This document shows positions 1 to 8,664 of a stretch of DNA of 46,930 nt, one piece after another; position 1 is the stretch's first letter; every line of letters begins with the position of its first letter. The translations under genes and the position numbers were made by a program. Origin of the DNA: Phycisphaeraceae bacterium. GTDB taxonomy: Bacteria > Planctomycetota > Phycisphaerae > Phycisphaerales > UBA1924. The stretch lies in the NCBI GenBank assembly GCA_021297895.1, contig JAJTHN010000047.1, positions 1 to 46,930 on the forward strand. Reading direction: 5' to 3'. The notes beneath the pieces were generated by a model. The model saw only the letters and a program-made list of their open reading frames with translations, made no database searches and was not told the DNA's origin.

Positions 1-3
1 ATC

Positions 4-40
4 ACAGCGACGAGCCCAACAAGGGCTCGTCGCTGTTTTT
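4..40 (+). terminator. Rho-independent terminator of an upstream gene
   Basis: A perfect 14-bp stem (4-17 with 23-36) closes a 5-nt AACAA loop and runs into a T5 tract at 36-40. The T tract is on the + strand, so it should end a + strand gene lying before the window. The downstream gene on the opposite strand ends at 132, so the site could also protect it from readthrough. Confidence 0.85.
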
Positions 41-131
41 GAGGTGCGGACTTTGTCGTTCAGGACGCCTTGTCCCGAATCGATGTTCTCGTTCGTCAGT
101 GCCCCGCGAAAAACCTCGCGGCGCTCGGGAC

Positions 132-854
132 TTAAGCCCGACGGCGTCGAGCCGCGATCAGGCCCATGCCCAGCCCGGCCAGCGCCGCCGCGGCAGGGGT
201 CGGGATCACCGCGACCTGATCCTGATTCGTCCCGTTTGCGATGCCGAGCAGCGAGTGGCTCATCGGCATACTCGTGCCCGCCCGCGCAAAGCCCAGGAAG
301 GTGTTGAGATTGTTCATCACGCCGCTGGTCAGGGCCGCGTTGTTGGTCCGTCGCGCGGTGAACTCGCCGCTGGTGATGTCCAGGCCCGCGTTGGCCTTGG
401 TTGAGTCGAAGTCGTTGACGATCTCCCAGATCGCCAGCTGGAACGCTGCGGCGTAGTCGTTGGAGGTGTTCCACATCAGCGGCGCATTGCCGACGTTGGC
501 GAACAGGCTCTCGAGCGCCGAGGCCCGCATGACCTTGTCGCCAAGGATCGCCGGTGCGGTGTTGAGTTGAACGACGTCGAATGCGCGGTTCTGCCCGCTG
601 ACGACCTGCGCCAGATCGATGCAGAAGGTCACGAAGTTCCCGTTCAGCCGGGGATCCGTGTTGGTGGGGCTGGTGATCGAGTGTCGCAGTTGCCCCGCGA
701 ACACGTCATTGGTCGTCGTCCCGAATGTCACACGGACATTCGAGCCCAAGCCCGTGCCGTTGTACTTCATCATCACCGACTGGGCCATCGCCGGGGCGGC
801 GGCAAGGGTCGACAGCGTCAGAATCGTCAGGGCGGTCATCGCGCGGCTGGTCAT
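132..854 (-). CDS. Secreted PEP-CTERM-like protein
   Basis: A 240-residue exported protein of unknown function. The start ATG at 854 is preceded by an AGGAG-type ribosome site, and the frame upstream of it is open only by chance. Residues 1-25 form a signal peptide ending in PAMA-QS. The extreme C-terminus reads VIPTP, then a glycine/alanine-rich hydrophobic stretch, then RRRRA. This is the tripartite layout of PEP-CTERM sorting signals, with PTP in place of PEP. By family knowledge such proteins are exported, anchored and processed by an exosortase; none is encoded in this window. The middle contains FVTFCIDLAQVV and FQLAIWEIVND, phrases common in PEP-CTERM cell-surface proteins that resemble thioester-domain-like proteins. 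The gene is monocistronic and divergent from dnaE. Confidence 0.85.
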   Translation of the reverse strand: MTSRAMTALTILTLSTLAAAPAMAQSVMMKYNGTGLGSNVRVTFGTTTNDVFAGQLRHSITSPTNTDPRLNGNFVTFCIDLAQVVSGQNRAFDVVQLNTAPAILGDKVMRASALESLFANVGNAPLMWNTSNDYAAAFQLAIWEIVNDFDSTKANAGLDITSGEFTARRTNNAALTSGVMNNLNTFLGFARAGTSMPMSHSLLGIANGTNQDQVAVIPTPAAAALAGLGMGLIAARRRRA

Positions 855-1159
855 GGGCTCTCTCCTGCTTGCGGACTTGTGTGGCCCCGCCGGACTCGGG
901 CCCTTTCGGGCATGTCCTGCGGGGAATGAGCCATGAAGGTGCCATTGGTTCACCCACCGGGCGAGGTGTCCGCGCAGTTTTCCGCCACCCGCGCCCGTCT
1001 GGGAAAGACGGGCAAAGCCGCGCGGATCATCTCGGACCTGCGTGTGGAAACACTGTCGCTCTCGCCGTGAATTCCGGACTCGGCAAAGGGCCGAGAACCT
1101 CGCTCGCTCCGCCGCGGTACCATGCCCGTTGTCCGTTGCGGGGGGCCGCAGGAGGCAGC
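855..1159. other. Divergent promoter region between the PEP-CTERM gene and dnaE
   Basis: This 305-bp stretch has no gene of its own. It holds a strong hairpin at 993-1013 (8-bp stem GCCCGTCT, loop GGGAA), a small GCCC-GAAA-GGGC hairpin in the leader of the - strand gene near 899-910, and a TACCAT hexamer at 1118-1123 that could be the -10 element of dnaE, giving a leader of about 30 nt. No convincing -35 was seen. An extended dnaE frame runs through here but is not supported by a ribosome site. Confidence 0.45.
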
Positions 1160-4100
1160 ATGGCACAGCAGACGTCCACGACCCCGGCGGCGGAGCCCGC
1201 CGCGGCCGCCGCAGCAACCCCCGTCTTCGCCCACCTGCATCTGCACACCGAGTACTCGCTGCTCGACGGCGGAAACCGCCTCGACAAACTCATGGATCGC
1301 GTCAAGCAGCTCGGCATGAACGCCGTCGCCTGCACCGACCACGGCAATCTCTTTGGCGCCGTGGGCTTCTACGCCGCCGCCAAGGAGCGCGGCCTCAAGC
1401 CCATTCTCGGCGTCGAGGCCTATGTCGCTCCCGGCTCCCGCAAAGACCGCACCCACACAGGCAACGGCGACGGCGGCGCGCACCTTGTCCTGCTTGCGAT
1501 GAACAATGACGGGTGGCAGAACCTGCTCCTGCTCTGCTCCGAGGCGTATCTCACCGGCTTCTACTACAAGCCCCGCATCGACCGCGAGCTGCTCAGCCGC
1601 CACAGCGAAGGCCTCATCGCCATCAACGGCCACCTCGGCTCGGACATCGGCGATCTTCTTCTGGCGTTCCACAACTCCAGGGACACCAAGTACTGGGACG
1701 CTGCGGTCGACAGTGCACGCTGGCACGCGCAGGTCTTCGGCGGCGCTCGCACCGATGATCAGGCCCGATTCTTCATCGAGCTCCAGCACCACATCCCCGA
1801 GCAGAACGCGATCAACCCGCTGCTGATCAAGCTGGCCCGCCAGGAGGGCCTGCCGCTGGTGTGCGACAACGATGCGCACTTCCTCCGCGCCGAGGACCAC
1901 GATTCGCACGACACGCTCGTGTGCATCAGCACCGGCAAGGGCAAACTCATGCCCGACCGGATGCGGTACCCCAAGGAGCTGTACGTCAAGAGCCCCGAGG
2001 AGATGGCCACGCTCTTCGCCCCCTACGGCCAAGCCGGCGAAGAGGCTCTGGCCAATGCCGCGAGCATCGCCCAGCGCTGCAACGTGACGCTGCCGCTCGG
2101 CGCGAACAACGCGCCCGCCGTCGAGATCGATCTGCCCGACGCATCATCGCTCCCGGCGCTGACCGACCCGAAGTTCAAGGGCGATCTGACCGCCTGGTAC
2201 GCCGACTACTGCGCCAAGTTCCTGCTCAAGCCCTTCCGCGGCGGCGCGACGCCCGAGCAGCTGGCCGCCAGCAAGCAACGCTGCGACGCCGCTCTGCGGA
2301 TGCTCGCCGAGGCCGGCTTCGCATGGCGCTACGGCGCGTTCCCCGTTCGCAAGCCCGACGGCACCCCCGGCGATGAGAAGGTCGCGCGTCTCGATCGTGA
2401 ACTGAAGATCCTGGCCGACAAGAACATCAGCGCCTACTTCCTGATCGTCTGGGACTTTGTCAACTGGGGCCGCCAGCGCGGCATTCCGGCCAACGCCCGT
2501 GGCTCCGGCGTCGGCACCATGGTCGGCTACACCTTGGGTCTCTCCAACGCCTGCCCCGTCCAGTACGGCCTGCTCTTTGAACGCTTCACCGACCCCGACC
2601 GGAGCGAGTATCCCGATATCGATATCGATCTCTGCCAGGACGGCAGGGCCAACGTTATTAATTACGTCCGCGAGAAGTACGGTCACGTTGCACAAATCAT
2701 TACATTCGGGACGCTCAAGGCCCGCGCGGCGATCCGCGATGTCGGCCGCGTGCTGGAGATGCCGATCCCCGAGGTCGACAAGGTCGCCAAGCTCGTCCCG
2801 GAACAGCTCGGCATCACGATCGAGAAGGCCCTGGAGGCCGAGCCCGATCTCCGCGCGCTCTACGACCGCGACGCGACCGTCCGCCGTCTGCTGGACAATG
2901 CGCGCAGCCTCGAGGGCCAGGCCCGCCACGCGAGCGTGCACGCCGCGGGTGTTATCGTCGCCACGCGGCCGCTGCACGAGATCGTGCCGCTCTATCGCCC
3001 TGCTGGCACCGAGGACACCGTCACGCAGTGGGACGGCCCGACCTGCGAGAAGATGGGCCTGCTGAAGATGGACTTCCTGGGCCTGCGCACGCTCAGTGTC
3101 ATCGAGCGCTGCAAGAAGCTCATCCGCGACGGCCTGCCCGAGGCGGAGATCTGGGCCGCCGTGGGCCGGCGCGCGGAGTACGAGAAGTGGCACAGTGGCG
3201 AAGTGGCGCCGCTGCAGAGGGACAAGAACACGCCCGTGCTCCCTCCCGCTCATCCGCTCGATCTCGACCGTCTCGACTTTGCCGATCAGCGGGTCTTTGA
3301 GATGTTCCGTCGCGGCGACACCACCGGCGTGTTCCAGTTTGAATCCGGTGGCATGCGTCGCCTGCTCACGGAGATGAAGCCCGACCGTCTCGAGGATCTC
3401 ATCGCCGCCAACGCGCTCTTCCGTCCGGGCCCGATGGACCTTATCCCCGATTACAACCGCCGCAAGCACGGCCAGGACAAGGTGCCGCAGGTTCACGAGA
3501 TCGTCGATCGCTACACGTCCGAGACCTACGGCGTCATGGTCTATCAGGAACAGGTCATGCAGATCGTGCACGGCCTTGGCGGCATCAAGCTCCGCGACGC
3601 CTACACGCTCATCAAGAACATCTCCAAGAAGAAGCACGACAAGATCGAGAAGGAACGCCCCAAGTTCGTCGACGGAGCGCAGAAGCAGGGTCTGACGAAG
3701 AACCAGGCCGAGGAACTCTTCGAACTCATCCTGAAGTTCGCCGGCTACGGCTTCAACAAGTCCCACTCAACCGGCTACGCCATCGTCGCGTACCAGACGG
3801 CCTACCTCAAGACGTTCTTCCCCAATCAGTACATGGCCGCGTTCCTGACCTACGAGTCCGGCGCATCGCAGGTCTCCGAGTGGGTGCCGTACCTTGAGGA
3901 TTGCAAGAACACCCGGTTCATCGATCCGGCCAGCGGCACGCCGATCAAGGTCGGTGTCGAGGTCCGCCCGCCCGACATCAACCTCTCCGATCACGACTTC
4001 ACCGTCGTCTTCGCCCCCGATGAGCCCCGCACCTCGCGGCACGGTCACATGCGTTTCGGCCTGGGCGCGATCAAGGGCGTCGGCGACAAGGCCATCGAGA

Positions 4101-5188
4101 GCATCGTGCGCGAGCGGTCGGTCAAGGGAGCGTTCACGCCGTACGCATCGCTCTTTGACTTCTGCGAGCGCGTCGGCGTCGGCTCCGCCGGCAGCGTGAA
4201 CAAGGCCACGATCGAGGCCCTTATCAAGAGCAGCGCGATGGACTGCCTGCACGGCCGCCCGTCGCGCAGCGCGATGGTCGCCACCATCGACGCCGCGGTG
4301 CAGGCCGCGGCCGCCGCTCAGGCCGACAAGGCTTCGGGCCAGGGCGCGCTCTTCGGCATGGGCGGGCCTGATGCCGCACAGGCCGCGCCTGCGACGCTCG
4401 CCAAGGCAGCGCCGTGGAGCGAGGCCGAAACCCTCGCCGGCGAGAAGGACGCGCTGGGCTTCTACGTCTCCAGCCATCCGCTCGATGAGCACCGCGCGAT
4501 GATCGAGCGACTCGGCAATTCCTCCAGCAAGCGCGTCCGCGAGCGCGAGCACCTGCAGGATGCACGCATCACCATCGCGGGCCTCATCGCCTCGGTCCGC
4601 ACCATCGTCAGCAAAACCGGCCGCAATGCCGGTTCGAAGATGGCCATCTTCGCGCTGGAAGACAAGGAAGGCACCATCGAGTGCGTCGCCTTCAGCGAGG
4701 TCTACGCGCGATCCGCCGACTCCGTCCGCGCCGACCAACTCGTCTTCGTCCGAGGCAAGGTCGACTACAACCGCGGCGAGCCGCAGATCGTCTGCGATGA
4801 GGTCCTCCCGCTCAAAGACGCCGGCGCGAAACTCGCCAAGCGCATCCGGCTCATCGTCGACGAGAACCGCCTTAACGGCGGCGCTCCGGAGGCGATCGAT
4901 CGGGTCGCCGGCCTGCTCAAGCACAATGCCCCCGCCGCCGCAACGCCCGCACCCGCCACGGGCGTCGCGCCCCCCGTCACGCTCAGTGTCGAACTGAACA
5001 TCCGCACGCTCTCGCCAAAGGCCAGCGTTCTGGTCGAAGCGGGGAACAGCCTTTCCCGCGTCAGGTACTCGCAGGAACTCATCGATGCGCTCTCGCGACT
5101 GCTCGGCGAGCAGAATGTCGAACTCCGCGGAGGCCCGGTCGAGGCTCCCAAGCCCGATTCCAAGCCCTGGGCACGCAAGGGCGGCTGA
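1160..5188 (+). CDS. dnaE: DNA polymerase III alpha subunit (replicative polymerase)
   Basis: The 1342-residue catalytic subunit of the replicative polymerase. The start ATG is placed by a GGAGG site 4 nt upstream (1151-1155). Residues 23-31 (HLHLHTEYS) and TDHG open an N-terminal PHP domain whose other metal motif, DNDAH, is also present. The polymerase active site PDIDIDL puts catalytic aspartates at D486 and D488. A helix-hairpin-helix region follows, then an OB-fold (MAIFALEDKEGTIECVAF). An internal QGALFG at residues 1061-1066 matches the beta-clamp-binding motif that is QADMFG in E. coli. Length is a little above the usual 1160. A segment of about 35 residues near 660-700, between LKMDFLGLRTLS and FEMFRRGDTTGVFQFES, is longer than in E. 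coli and includes a short stretch of the 8-bp repeat found between genes elsewhere in the window. Identity is certain. Confidence 0.97.
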   Translation: MAQQTSTTPAAEPAAAAAATPVFAHLHLHTEYSLLDGGNRLDKLMDRVKQLGMNAVACTDHGNLFGAVGFYAAAKERGLKPILGVEAYVAPGSRKDRTHTGNGDGGAHLVLLAMNNDGWQNLLLLCSEAYLTGFYYKPRIDRELLSRHSEGLIAINGHLGSDIGDLLLAFHNSRDTKYWDAAVDSARWHAQVFGGARTDDQARFFIELQHHIPEQNAINPLLIKLARQEGLPLVCDNDAHFLRAEDHDSHDTLVCISTGKGKLMPDRMRYPKELYVKSPEEMATLFAPYGQAGEEALANAASIAQRCNVTLPLGANNAPAVEIDLPDASSLPALTDPKFKGDLTAWYADYCAKFLLKPFRGGATPEQLAASKQRCDAALRMLAEAGFAWRYGAFPVRKPDGTPGDEKVARLDRELKILADKNISAYFLIVWDFVNWGRQRGIPANARGSGVGTMVGYTLGLSNACPVQYGLLFERFTDPDRSEYPDIDIDLCQDGRANVINYVREKYGHVAQIITFGTLKARAAIRDVGRVLEMPIPEVDKVAKLVPEQLGITIEKALEAEPDLRALYDRDATVRRLLDNARSLEGQARHASVHAAGVIVATRPLHEIVPLYRPAGTEDTVTQWDGPTCEKMGLLKMDFLGLRTLSVIERCKKLIRDGLPEAEIWAAVGRRAEYEKWHSGEVAPLQRDKNTPVLPPAHPLDLDRLDFADQRVFEMFRRGDTTGVFQFESGGMRRLLTEMKPDRLEDLIAANALFRPGPMDLIPDYNRRKHGQDKVPQVHEIVDRYTSETYGVMVYQEQVMQIVHGLGGIKLRDAYTLIKNISKKKHDKIEKERPKFVDGAQKQGLTKNQAEELFELILKFAGYGFNKSHSTGYAIVAYQTAYLKTFFPNQYMAAFLTYESGASQVSEWVPYLEDCKNTRFIDPASGTPIKVGVEVRPPDINLSDHDFTVVFAPDEPRTSRHGHMRFGLGAIKGVGDKAIESIVRERSVKGAFTPYASLFDFCERVGVGSAGSVNKATIEALIKSSAMDCLHGRPSRSAMVATIDAAVQAAAAAQADKASGQGALFGMGGPDAAQAAPATLAKAAPWSEAETLAGEKDALGFYVSSHPLDEHRAMIERLGNSSSKRVREREHLQDARITIAGLIASVRTIVSKTGRNAGSKMAIFALEDKEGTIECVAFSEVYARSADSVRADQLVFVRGKVDYNRGEPQIVCDEVLPLKDAGAKLAKRIRLIVDENRLNGGAPEAIDRVAGLLKHNAPAAATPAPATGVAPPVTLSVELNIRTLSPKASVLVEAGNSLSRVRYSQELIDALSRLLGEQNVELRGGPVEAPKPDSKPWARKGG
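3187..3207 (+). repeat. 8-bp-period repeat inside dnaE
   Basis: Two complete octamers and a partial third (GTGGCACA, GTGGCGAA, GTGGC) lie in the dnaE reading frame and encode part of EKWHSGEVAPL. The same octamer type occurs in intergenic DNA at 39301-39319, 44187-44234, 44361-44395 and 46813-46873. Short, so chance similarity cannot be excluded. Confidence 0.5.
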
Positions 5189-5227
5189 GAGCCGCGGCAG
5201 AGTTCCGTGCGGTGCGAGCGACATCGG

Positions 5228-5233
5228 TATGCT
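5228..5233 (+). promoter_or_regulatory. -10 hexamer TATGCT, likely leaderless start of the M28 gene
   Basis: TATGCT ends 6 nt before the ATG at 5240, so the expected transcription start coincides with the start codon. There is no Shine-Dalgarno sequence and no good -35. Part of a pattern shared by several genes here. Confidence 0.45.
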
Positions 5234-5239
5234 GCGGCG

Positions 5240-6433
5240 ATGAACACCGTGCTCCTTTTCGCTCCGCTCGCGATGGCCGCCGCGACCTTCGCCGCGCAGC
5301 CGCCAGCGGCGCCGGTCCCCGCTTCGGCACCCGCCAAGGCGCCCGCAGAGAAAGCCGCGGACCCCGCGCCGCCGGCGTGGCACACGATCACCGCTGATTC
5401 GCTCATGGCGATCATTCGAGAGTTGCCCGCGCAGCGATCCGGCGGCGGACGGCCGATCGTTCCCGAAGGCACGAAGCCGCCGGCGCTCGATGACGCCCAC
5501 CGCCAGGGGCTCGTCGATACGCAGTGGCTGCTCGCCCGCAAGGCCATCGATCTTGGCTACGAGGTCCGTCTCGAGCCCGTTCCGCACTCCCGCCGCGGCG
5601 AGCGGCGAACGTGGTCCTACGCGAACGTGGTCCTCGAGCTTCCCGGCTGGGGCGAACTTGCCGATGAGATCATCATCGTCGGTGCGCACTTCGATGCGGT
5701 ACCCGGGACTTTCGGCGCCGATGACAATGCCACGGGTGTCGCCGCGGCCCTGGAGATCGCGCGCGTGCTGAAGGATCCGGCCTTCTCGCGCACCTCGCCC
5801 CGCCGAACCGTGTTCTTCTCGCTCTTCACGCTCGAGGAGGCCGGACTCATCGGTGCCAGCCGGCATGTCGACTACCTGACCCTGCGCCGCCTCATCCCGA
5901 CGATGGATGCGCCGCCGGAGGCAAAGGAACGCATCGCCGCCGGACCGCGCGTGGTCATGATGCTCTCGCTGGAAATGCTCGGGTTCTACTCCACAGAACC
6001 CGGCAGTCAGCGGAACCCTCTGGCGATGCTCCCCGGCGCGCCGAACCTGACCGTCGGCGACTTCATCGCCCTGTGCACGCACAGCACCCACGCTCCGATC
6101 AACGCGCGTCTGGAGCGGGCCATGCTCGCGGCCGAGCCGCTCGTGCGGACGGCGCGCATCGACCAGTTCCCGAGCCCGAAGGTCCCGATCTTTCCGCCCG
6201 ACCTGCTCCGCTCCGATCACGGTCCGTTCCTGGCCGCCGGCGTGCCGGGCATCATGGTTACGGACACGGCCAACTTCCGCAATCCGCACTATCACACCCC
6301 GGGCGACACCCCCGAAACGCTCAACGCGCCGCTGTACGAGCGCACCGTCCGCGCTCTGGCCGGCGCGATCTGGAACATCGCGCTCGATCCGGAGCCCTTC
6401 CCCGCGCCCTCGGGACAGCCGCCTCAGCCGTGA
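5240..6433 (+). CDS. Exported M28-family metallopeptidase (aminopeptidase-like)
   Basis: A 397-residue zinc peptidase of the M28 clan. The N-terminus (MNTVLLFAPLAMAAATFAAQ) is a signal peptide followed by a Pro/Ala linker to about residue 47, so it acts outside the cytoplasm. The M28 metal ligands are visible in order: H150 in GAHFDAVPG, the aspartate in FGADDNATG (about 161), the Glu pair in FTLEEAG (199-200), the Glu in LSLEMLGFY, and the His in NPHYHTPGD near the C-terminus. The family removes N-terminal residues from peptides; the substrate is not predictable. The start follows a TATGCT hexamer by 6 nt. Its stop overlaps the stop of the convergent pyruvate-kinase-like gene (6424-6433). 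Confidence 0.9.
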   Translation: MNTVLLFAPLAMAAATFAAQPPAAPVPASAPAKAPAEKAADPAPPAWHTITADSLMAIIRELPAQRSGGGRPIVPEGTKPPALDDAHRQGLVDTQWLLARKAIDLGYEVRLEPVPHSRRGERRTWSYANVVLELPGWGELADEIIIVGAHFDAVPGTFGADDNATGVAAALEIARVLKDPAFSRTSPRRTVFFSLFTLEEAGLIGASRHVDYLTLRRLIPTMDAPPEAKERIAAGPRVVMMLSLEMLGFYSTEPGSQRNPLAMLPGAPNLTVGDFIALCTHSTHAPINARLERAMLAAEPLVRTARIDQFPSPKVPIFPPDLLRSDHGPFLAAGVPGIMVTDTANFRNPHYHTPGDTPETLNAPLYERTVRALAGAIWNIALDPEPFPAPSGQPPQP

Positions 6434-7923
6434 TCACGCCCCGCGACCGCGGCGTAGCCGCTGGCAAGCCGGAGTTTGCGCATCACCGGCGTCTTCTTGT
6501 TCGCGTGGCCCTGCATACGACGGATGATGTCGTCCAGTGTCGCCACCGCGCGATCGATGTACGGACCTTTGTTCAGCATCACGCACTCGGCACGCTGGCT
6601 CATCGCCGCGTCCGTAACCTCCGCCCTGCTGGCTCGTCCCTTCTTGGCCAGTTGCTCGAGCACCTGCGTCGCCCAGATCACCGGCATGTGCGCCGCTTCG
6701 CAGAGCCACAGGACCTGCTCCTGCACCTCCGCCAGCCGCTCGTACCCGACCTCCACCGCCAGGTCCCCGCGCGCGATCATCACTCCGGCCGATGCGCACC
6801 GCATCGCCTCTGTCAGCAGCCCCGGCAGGTTGGCGAATCCCTCACGCGTTTCGATCTTCAGCACCACCGGGAGGTCCGCACGCCCAAGCCGCTTCAGAGC
6901 ACGGCGCAGTGTCGCCGCGTCCCGCGGCGTGCGCACGAACGACATCGCCACACCATCGGCATGCCGCGTCACGAAGCGAAGATGCTCGAGATCCGTCCGC
7001 GACAGGGATGCCGTCAGGATCTTCGTCTCGGGCATGTTGATCCCCTTATCCGCTCGGATCTTCGAGCCCTCCGGATCGGCCCGTTCGATCCGGACTCGGG
7101 CCCAACCCCGTCCGACGCGCACCACCGCGGCCCCGACCTTCCCATCGTCAAACCAGACGGGCGCATCAACCCGCAACGCCGAAAGTGCCGCCGACAAGGT
7201 GCAGATGACGCGAGGTCCCGTTCCGGCCCTGCCGTCCGCGCCGCGCCCGGTGGTCAGTACCACCTCATCGCCGGGACGCACCACCAGCGCATCGCTCATC
7301 GCTCCGGTCCGCACCTTCGGTCCCGCCAGATCCATGATCACCCTGCACGATCCCGGACGCCGCCCGAGTCGCCGTTCGGCCGCACGAAGATGCCCGATCA
7401 TCGCCCGCCAGTCCGCCGGGCGATCGTGCGCACAGTTGATCCGCGCGGCATCCATGCCCCCGCGGAGCAGCCGCACCAGCAGCCCCTGATCCCTCGCCGC
7501 CTCCTGCGGCAAGGTCACCATGATCCTCGTCCGCCGTCCCGATCGTGTCGGCCCGAGCAGCCGCTGCGCCGCGTCCTCCAGAATGCGCCGCCCTTCATCC
7601 AGCGTGACGCCCGATGCGCCGACACGCACCGGTTCGCCCAGCATCCGCCCCAGGTTCGCAAGTACGGCATCAACGTTGGCCAGCACGTGCGACTCGCTTC
7701 TGCCCAGGCTCGAAAGCCCCAGCCGGGCCAGCGGATCATGCAGATGCCGCAGGTCCTGAGCACGCAGTGTCAGATAGTGCAGCAGATTCTCCAGGCTCGC
7801 CCGCCTGCTCCTGGGCACCCGCGACACCACCGCCGCGGCCGCCGCACGGGTCATGCGCCCGCGGAGCCGCAGCAATTCCCGGCGAACACCCGCGACCGCC
7901 AGACTGTCCTCGGTCCGGTCCAT
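6424..7923 (-). CDS. Pyruvate-kinase-like protein with an N-terminal extension
   Basis: A 499-residue protein whose residues 134-480 follow the pyruvate kinase barrel: RINCAHD at 161 (RLNFSHG in classical enzymes), MDLAGPKVRTG at 197-207, VVLKIETREGF with the catalytic-type Lys, GVMIARGDLAVE, and ATQVLEQL followed by the regulatory-type RAEVTDAAM. Two things differ from classical enzymes. About 130 residues of helical sequence (SRRASLENLLHYLTLRAQDL and on) precede the barrel. The conserved MLSGETA turn is MLNKGPYI and the C-terminal allosteric domain is missing, the chain ending about 30 residues later. This fits a known divergent pyruvate-kinase-like subfamily; enzyme activity is not proven. 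The ATG at 7923 is preferred because TAGCAT ends 7 nt before it. Confidence 0.85.
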   Translation of the reverse strand: MDRTEDSLAVAGVRRELLRLRGRMTRAAAAAVVSRVPRSRRASLENLLHYLTLRAQDLRHLHDPLARLGLSSLGRSESHVLANVDAVLANLGRMLGEPVRVGASGVTLDEGRRILEDAAQRLLGPTRSGRRTRIMVTLPQEAARDQGLLVRLLRGGMDAARINCAHDRPADWRAMIGHLRAAERRLGRRPGSCRVIMDLAGPKVRTGAMSDALVVRPGDEVVLTTGRGADGRAGTGPRVICTLSAALSALRVDAPVWFDDGKVGAAVVRVGRGWARVRIERADPEGSKIRADKGINMPETKILTASLSRTDLEHLRFVTRHADGVAMSFVRTPRDAATLRRALKRLGRADLPVVLKIETREGFANLPGLLTEAMRCASAGVMIARGDLAVEVGYERLAEVQEQVLWLCEAAHMPVIWATQVLEQLAKKGRASRAEVTDAAMSQRAECVMLNKGPYIDRAVATLDDIIRRMQGHANKKTPVMRKLRLASGYAAVAGRDHG

Positions 7924-7930
7924 CGGCGCG

Positions 7931-7936
7931 ATGCTA
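7931..7936 (-). promoter_or_regulatory. -10 hexamer TAGCAT, likely leaderless start of the pyruvate-kinase-like gene
   Basis: On the - strand TAGCAT is followed by CGCGCCG and then ATG. No Shine-Dalgarno site is present. The same 7-nt CGCGCCG link stands between the hexamer and the start codon of holA. Confidence 0.4.
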
Positions 7937-8082
7937 GTGACCACGCCCCCGCTCGCCCGGCTCCGAGCCCCGCCAACGCTCGCCTTTGCGGGCTTTGCCG
8001 TGAAATCTTCACGCTCGGCAACCCCATACGGGTCAGTGCCGGACGCGCATATCCTCACCCCCATCATCTCGGGAGCCCATCC

Positions 8083-8553
8083 GTGTCCACGCACCTGCCC
8101 GCGTTCCTCTCCGCCCTTCGCTCCGCTGCCGAAAGGGCCAAGGTCTTTGGCGAGATCACGCTTTCGCCCCGCATGCTCTCCTGCGCCGCCCCCGCCAGCG
8201 CGGCCCCCGCCGAGTACCGGATCGAGCTTGAGTCCGATGGGCTCTGGCTCTCGCTCAAGACACCCGACCGATACCTCAGCCAGTCCATCGAGCAGGATCT
8301 GGTCCACACCGGGGACAAGATCCACGATCTGATCTGCGATGAACTCATCGATGTGGGCCATCCGGACCCGCGACCGTACCCCGTCGAGCACTTCCGCGAC
8401 ACGGCCAAGCTCTTTACCTTCCGCACGCGTCTGAACATCGACCTCGGCGTGCCGCCGAGCGATCACACCGTTGACGCCACCTTCAAGCATCTGCTGGCCT
8501 TTGAGGCGGCCTTCAGCCACCTTGGCGATATGACCAGCGATGGCGACGACTGA
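8083..8553 (+). CDS. Small conserved-looking protein of unknown function
   Basis: A 156-residue soluble protein that I cannot assign to a family. It starts at GTG, chosen because GGGAG lies about 8 nt upstream and a TATCCT hexamer at 8050-8055 gives a leader of about 20 nt. The sequence is acidic and has ordinary protein composition (YRIELESDGLWLSLKTPDRYLSQSIEQD, broken here at the family-like core, then GDKIHDLICDEL). It has no signal peptide, membrane segment or metal motif. The frame is distinct from the long spurious frame that precedes it. It is divergent from the pyruvate-kinase-like gene and convergent with the next PEP-CTERM-like gene. That it is a real gene follows from the start context and the codon bias. 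Confidence 0.7.
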   Translation: MSTHLPAFLSALRSAAERAKVFGEITLSPRMLSCAAPASAAPAEYRIELESDGLWLSLKTPDRYLSQSIEQDLVHTGDKIHDLICDELIDVGHPDPRPYPVEHFRDTAKLFTFRTRLNIDLGVPPSDHTVDATFKHLLAFEAAFSHLGDMTSDGDD

Positions 8554-8599
8554 TGCGTCGGTGACTCCCGCCTCGGTGCCACTGTTATCCGCCCGTAGA

Positions 8600-8636
8600 G
8601 CCAAAAAGACAACCACCCCGACTCGCGTCGGGGTGG
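8600..8636 (-). terminator. Rho-independent terminator of the second PEP-CTERM-like gene
   Basis: A perfect 10-bp stem (8613-8622 with 8627-8636) closes a TCGC loop. On the - strand the stem is followed by TTGTCTTTTT. It lies 29 bp after the stop codon of the - strand gene and may also stop the + strand gene that ends at 8553. Confidence 0.85.
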
Positions 8637-8664
8637 CTGGTGTGTATCAGCATTGATACAGGGT

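Noticed and set aside
725-1159. Extension of the dnaE frame upstream to 725
   Set aside because: The extension is Arg/Ser-rich, overlaps the divergent gene and lacks a ribosome site. GGAGG stands right before ATG 1160 and the PHP domain begins soon after it.
2144-6295. Long - strand frames of 540 and 842 codons opposite dnaE and the M28 gene
   Set aside because: They are antisense to genes with clear families and show the skewed composition of GC-rich shadow frames.
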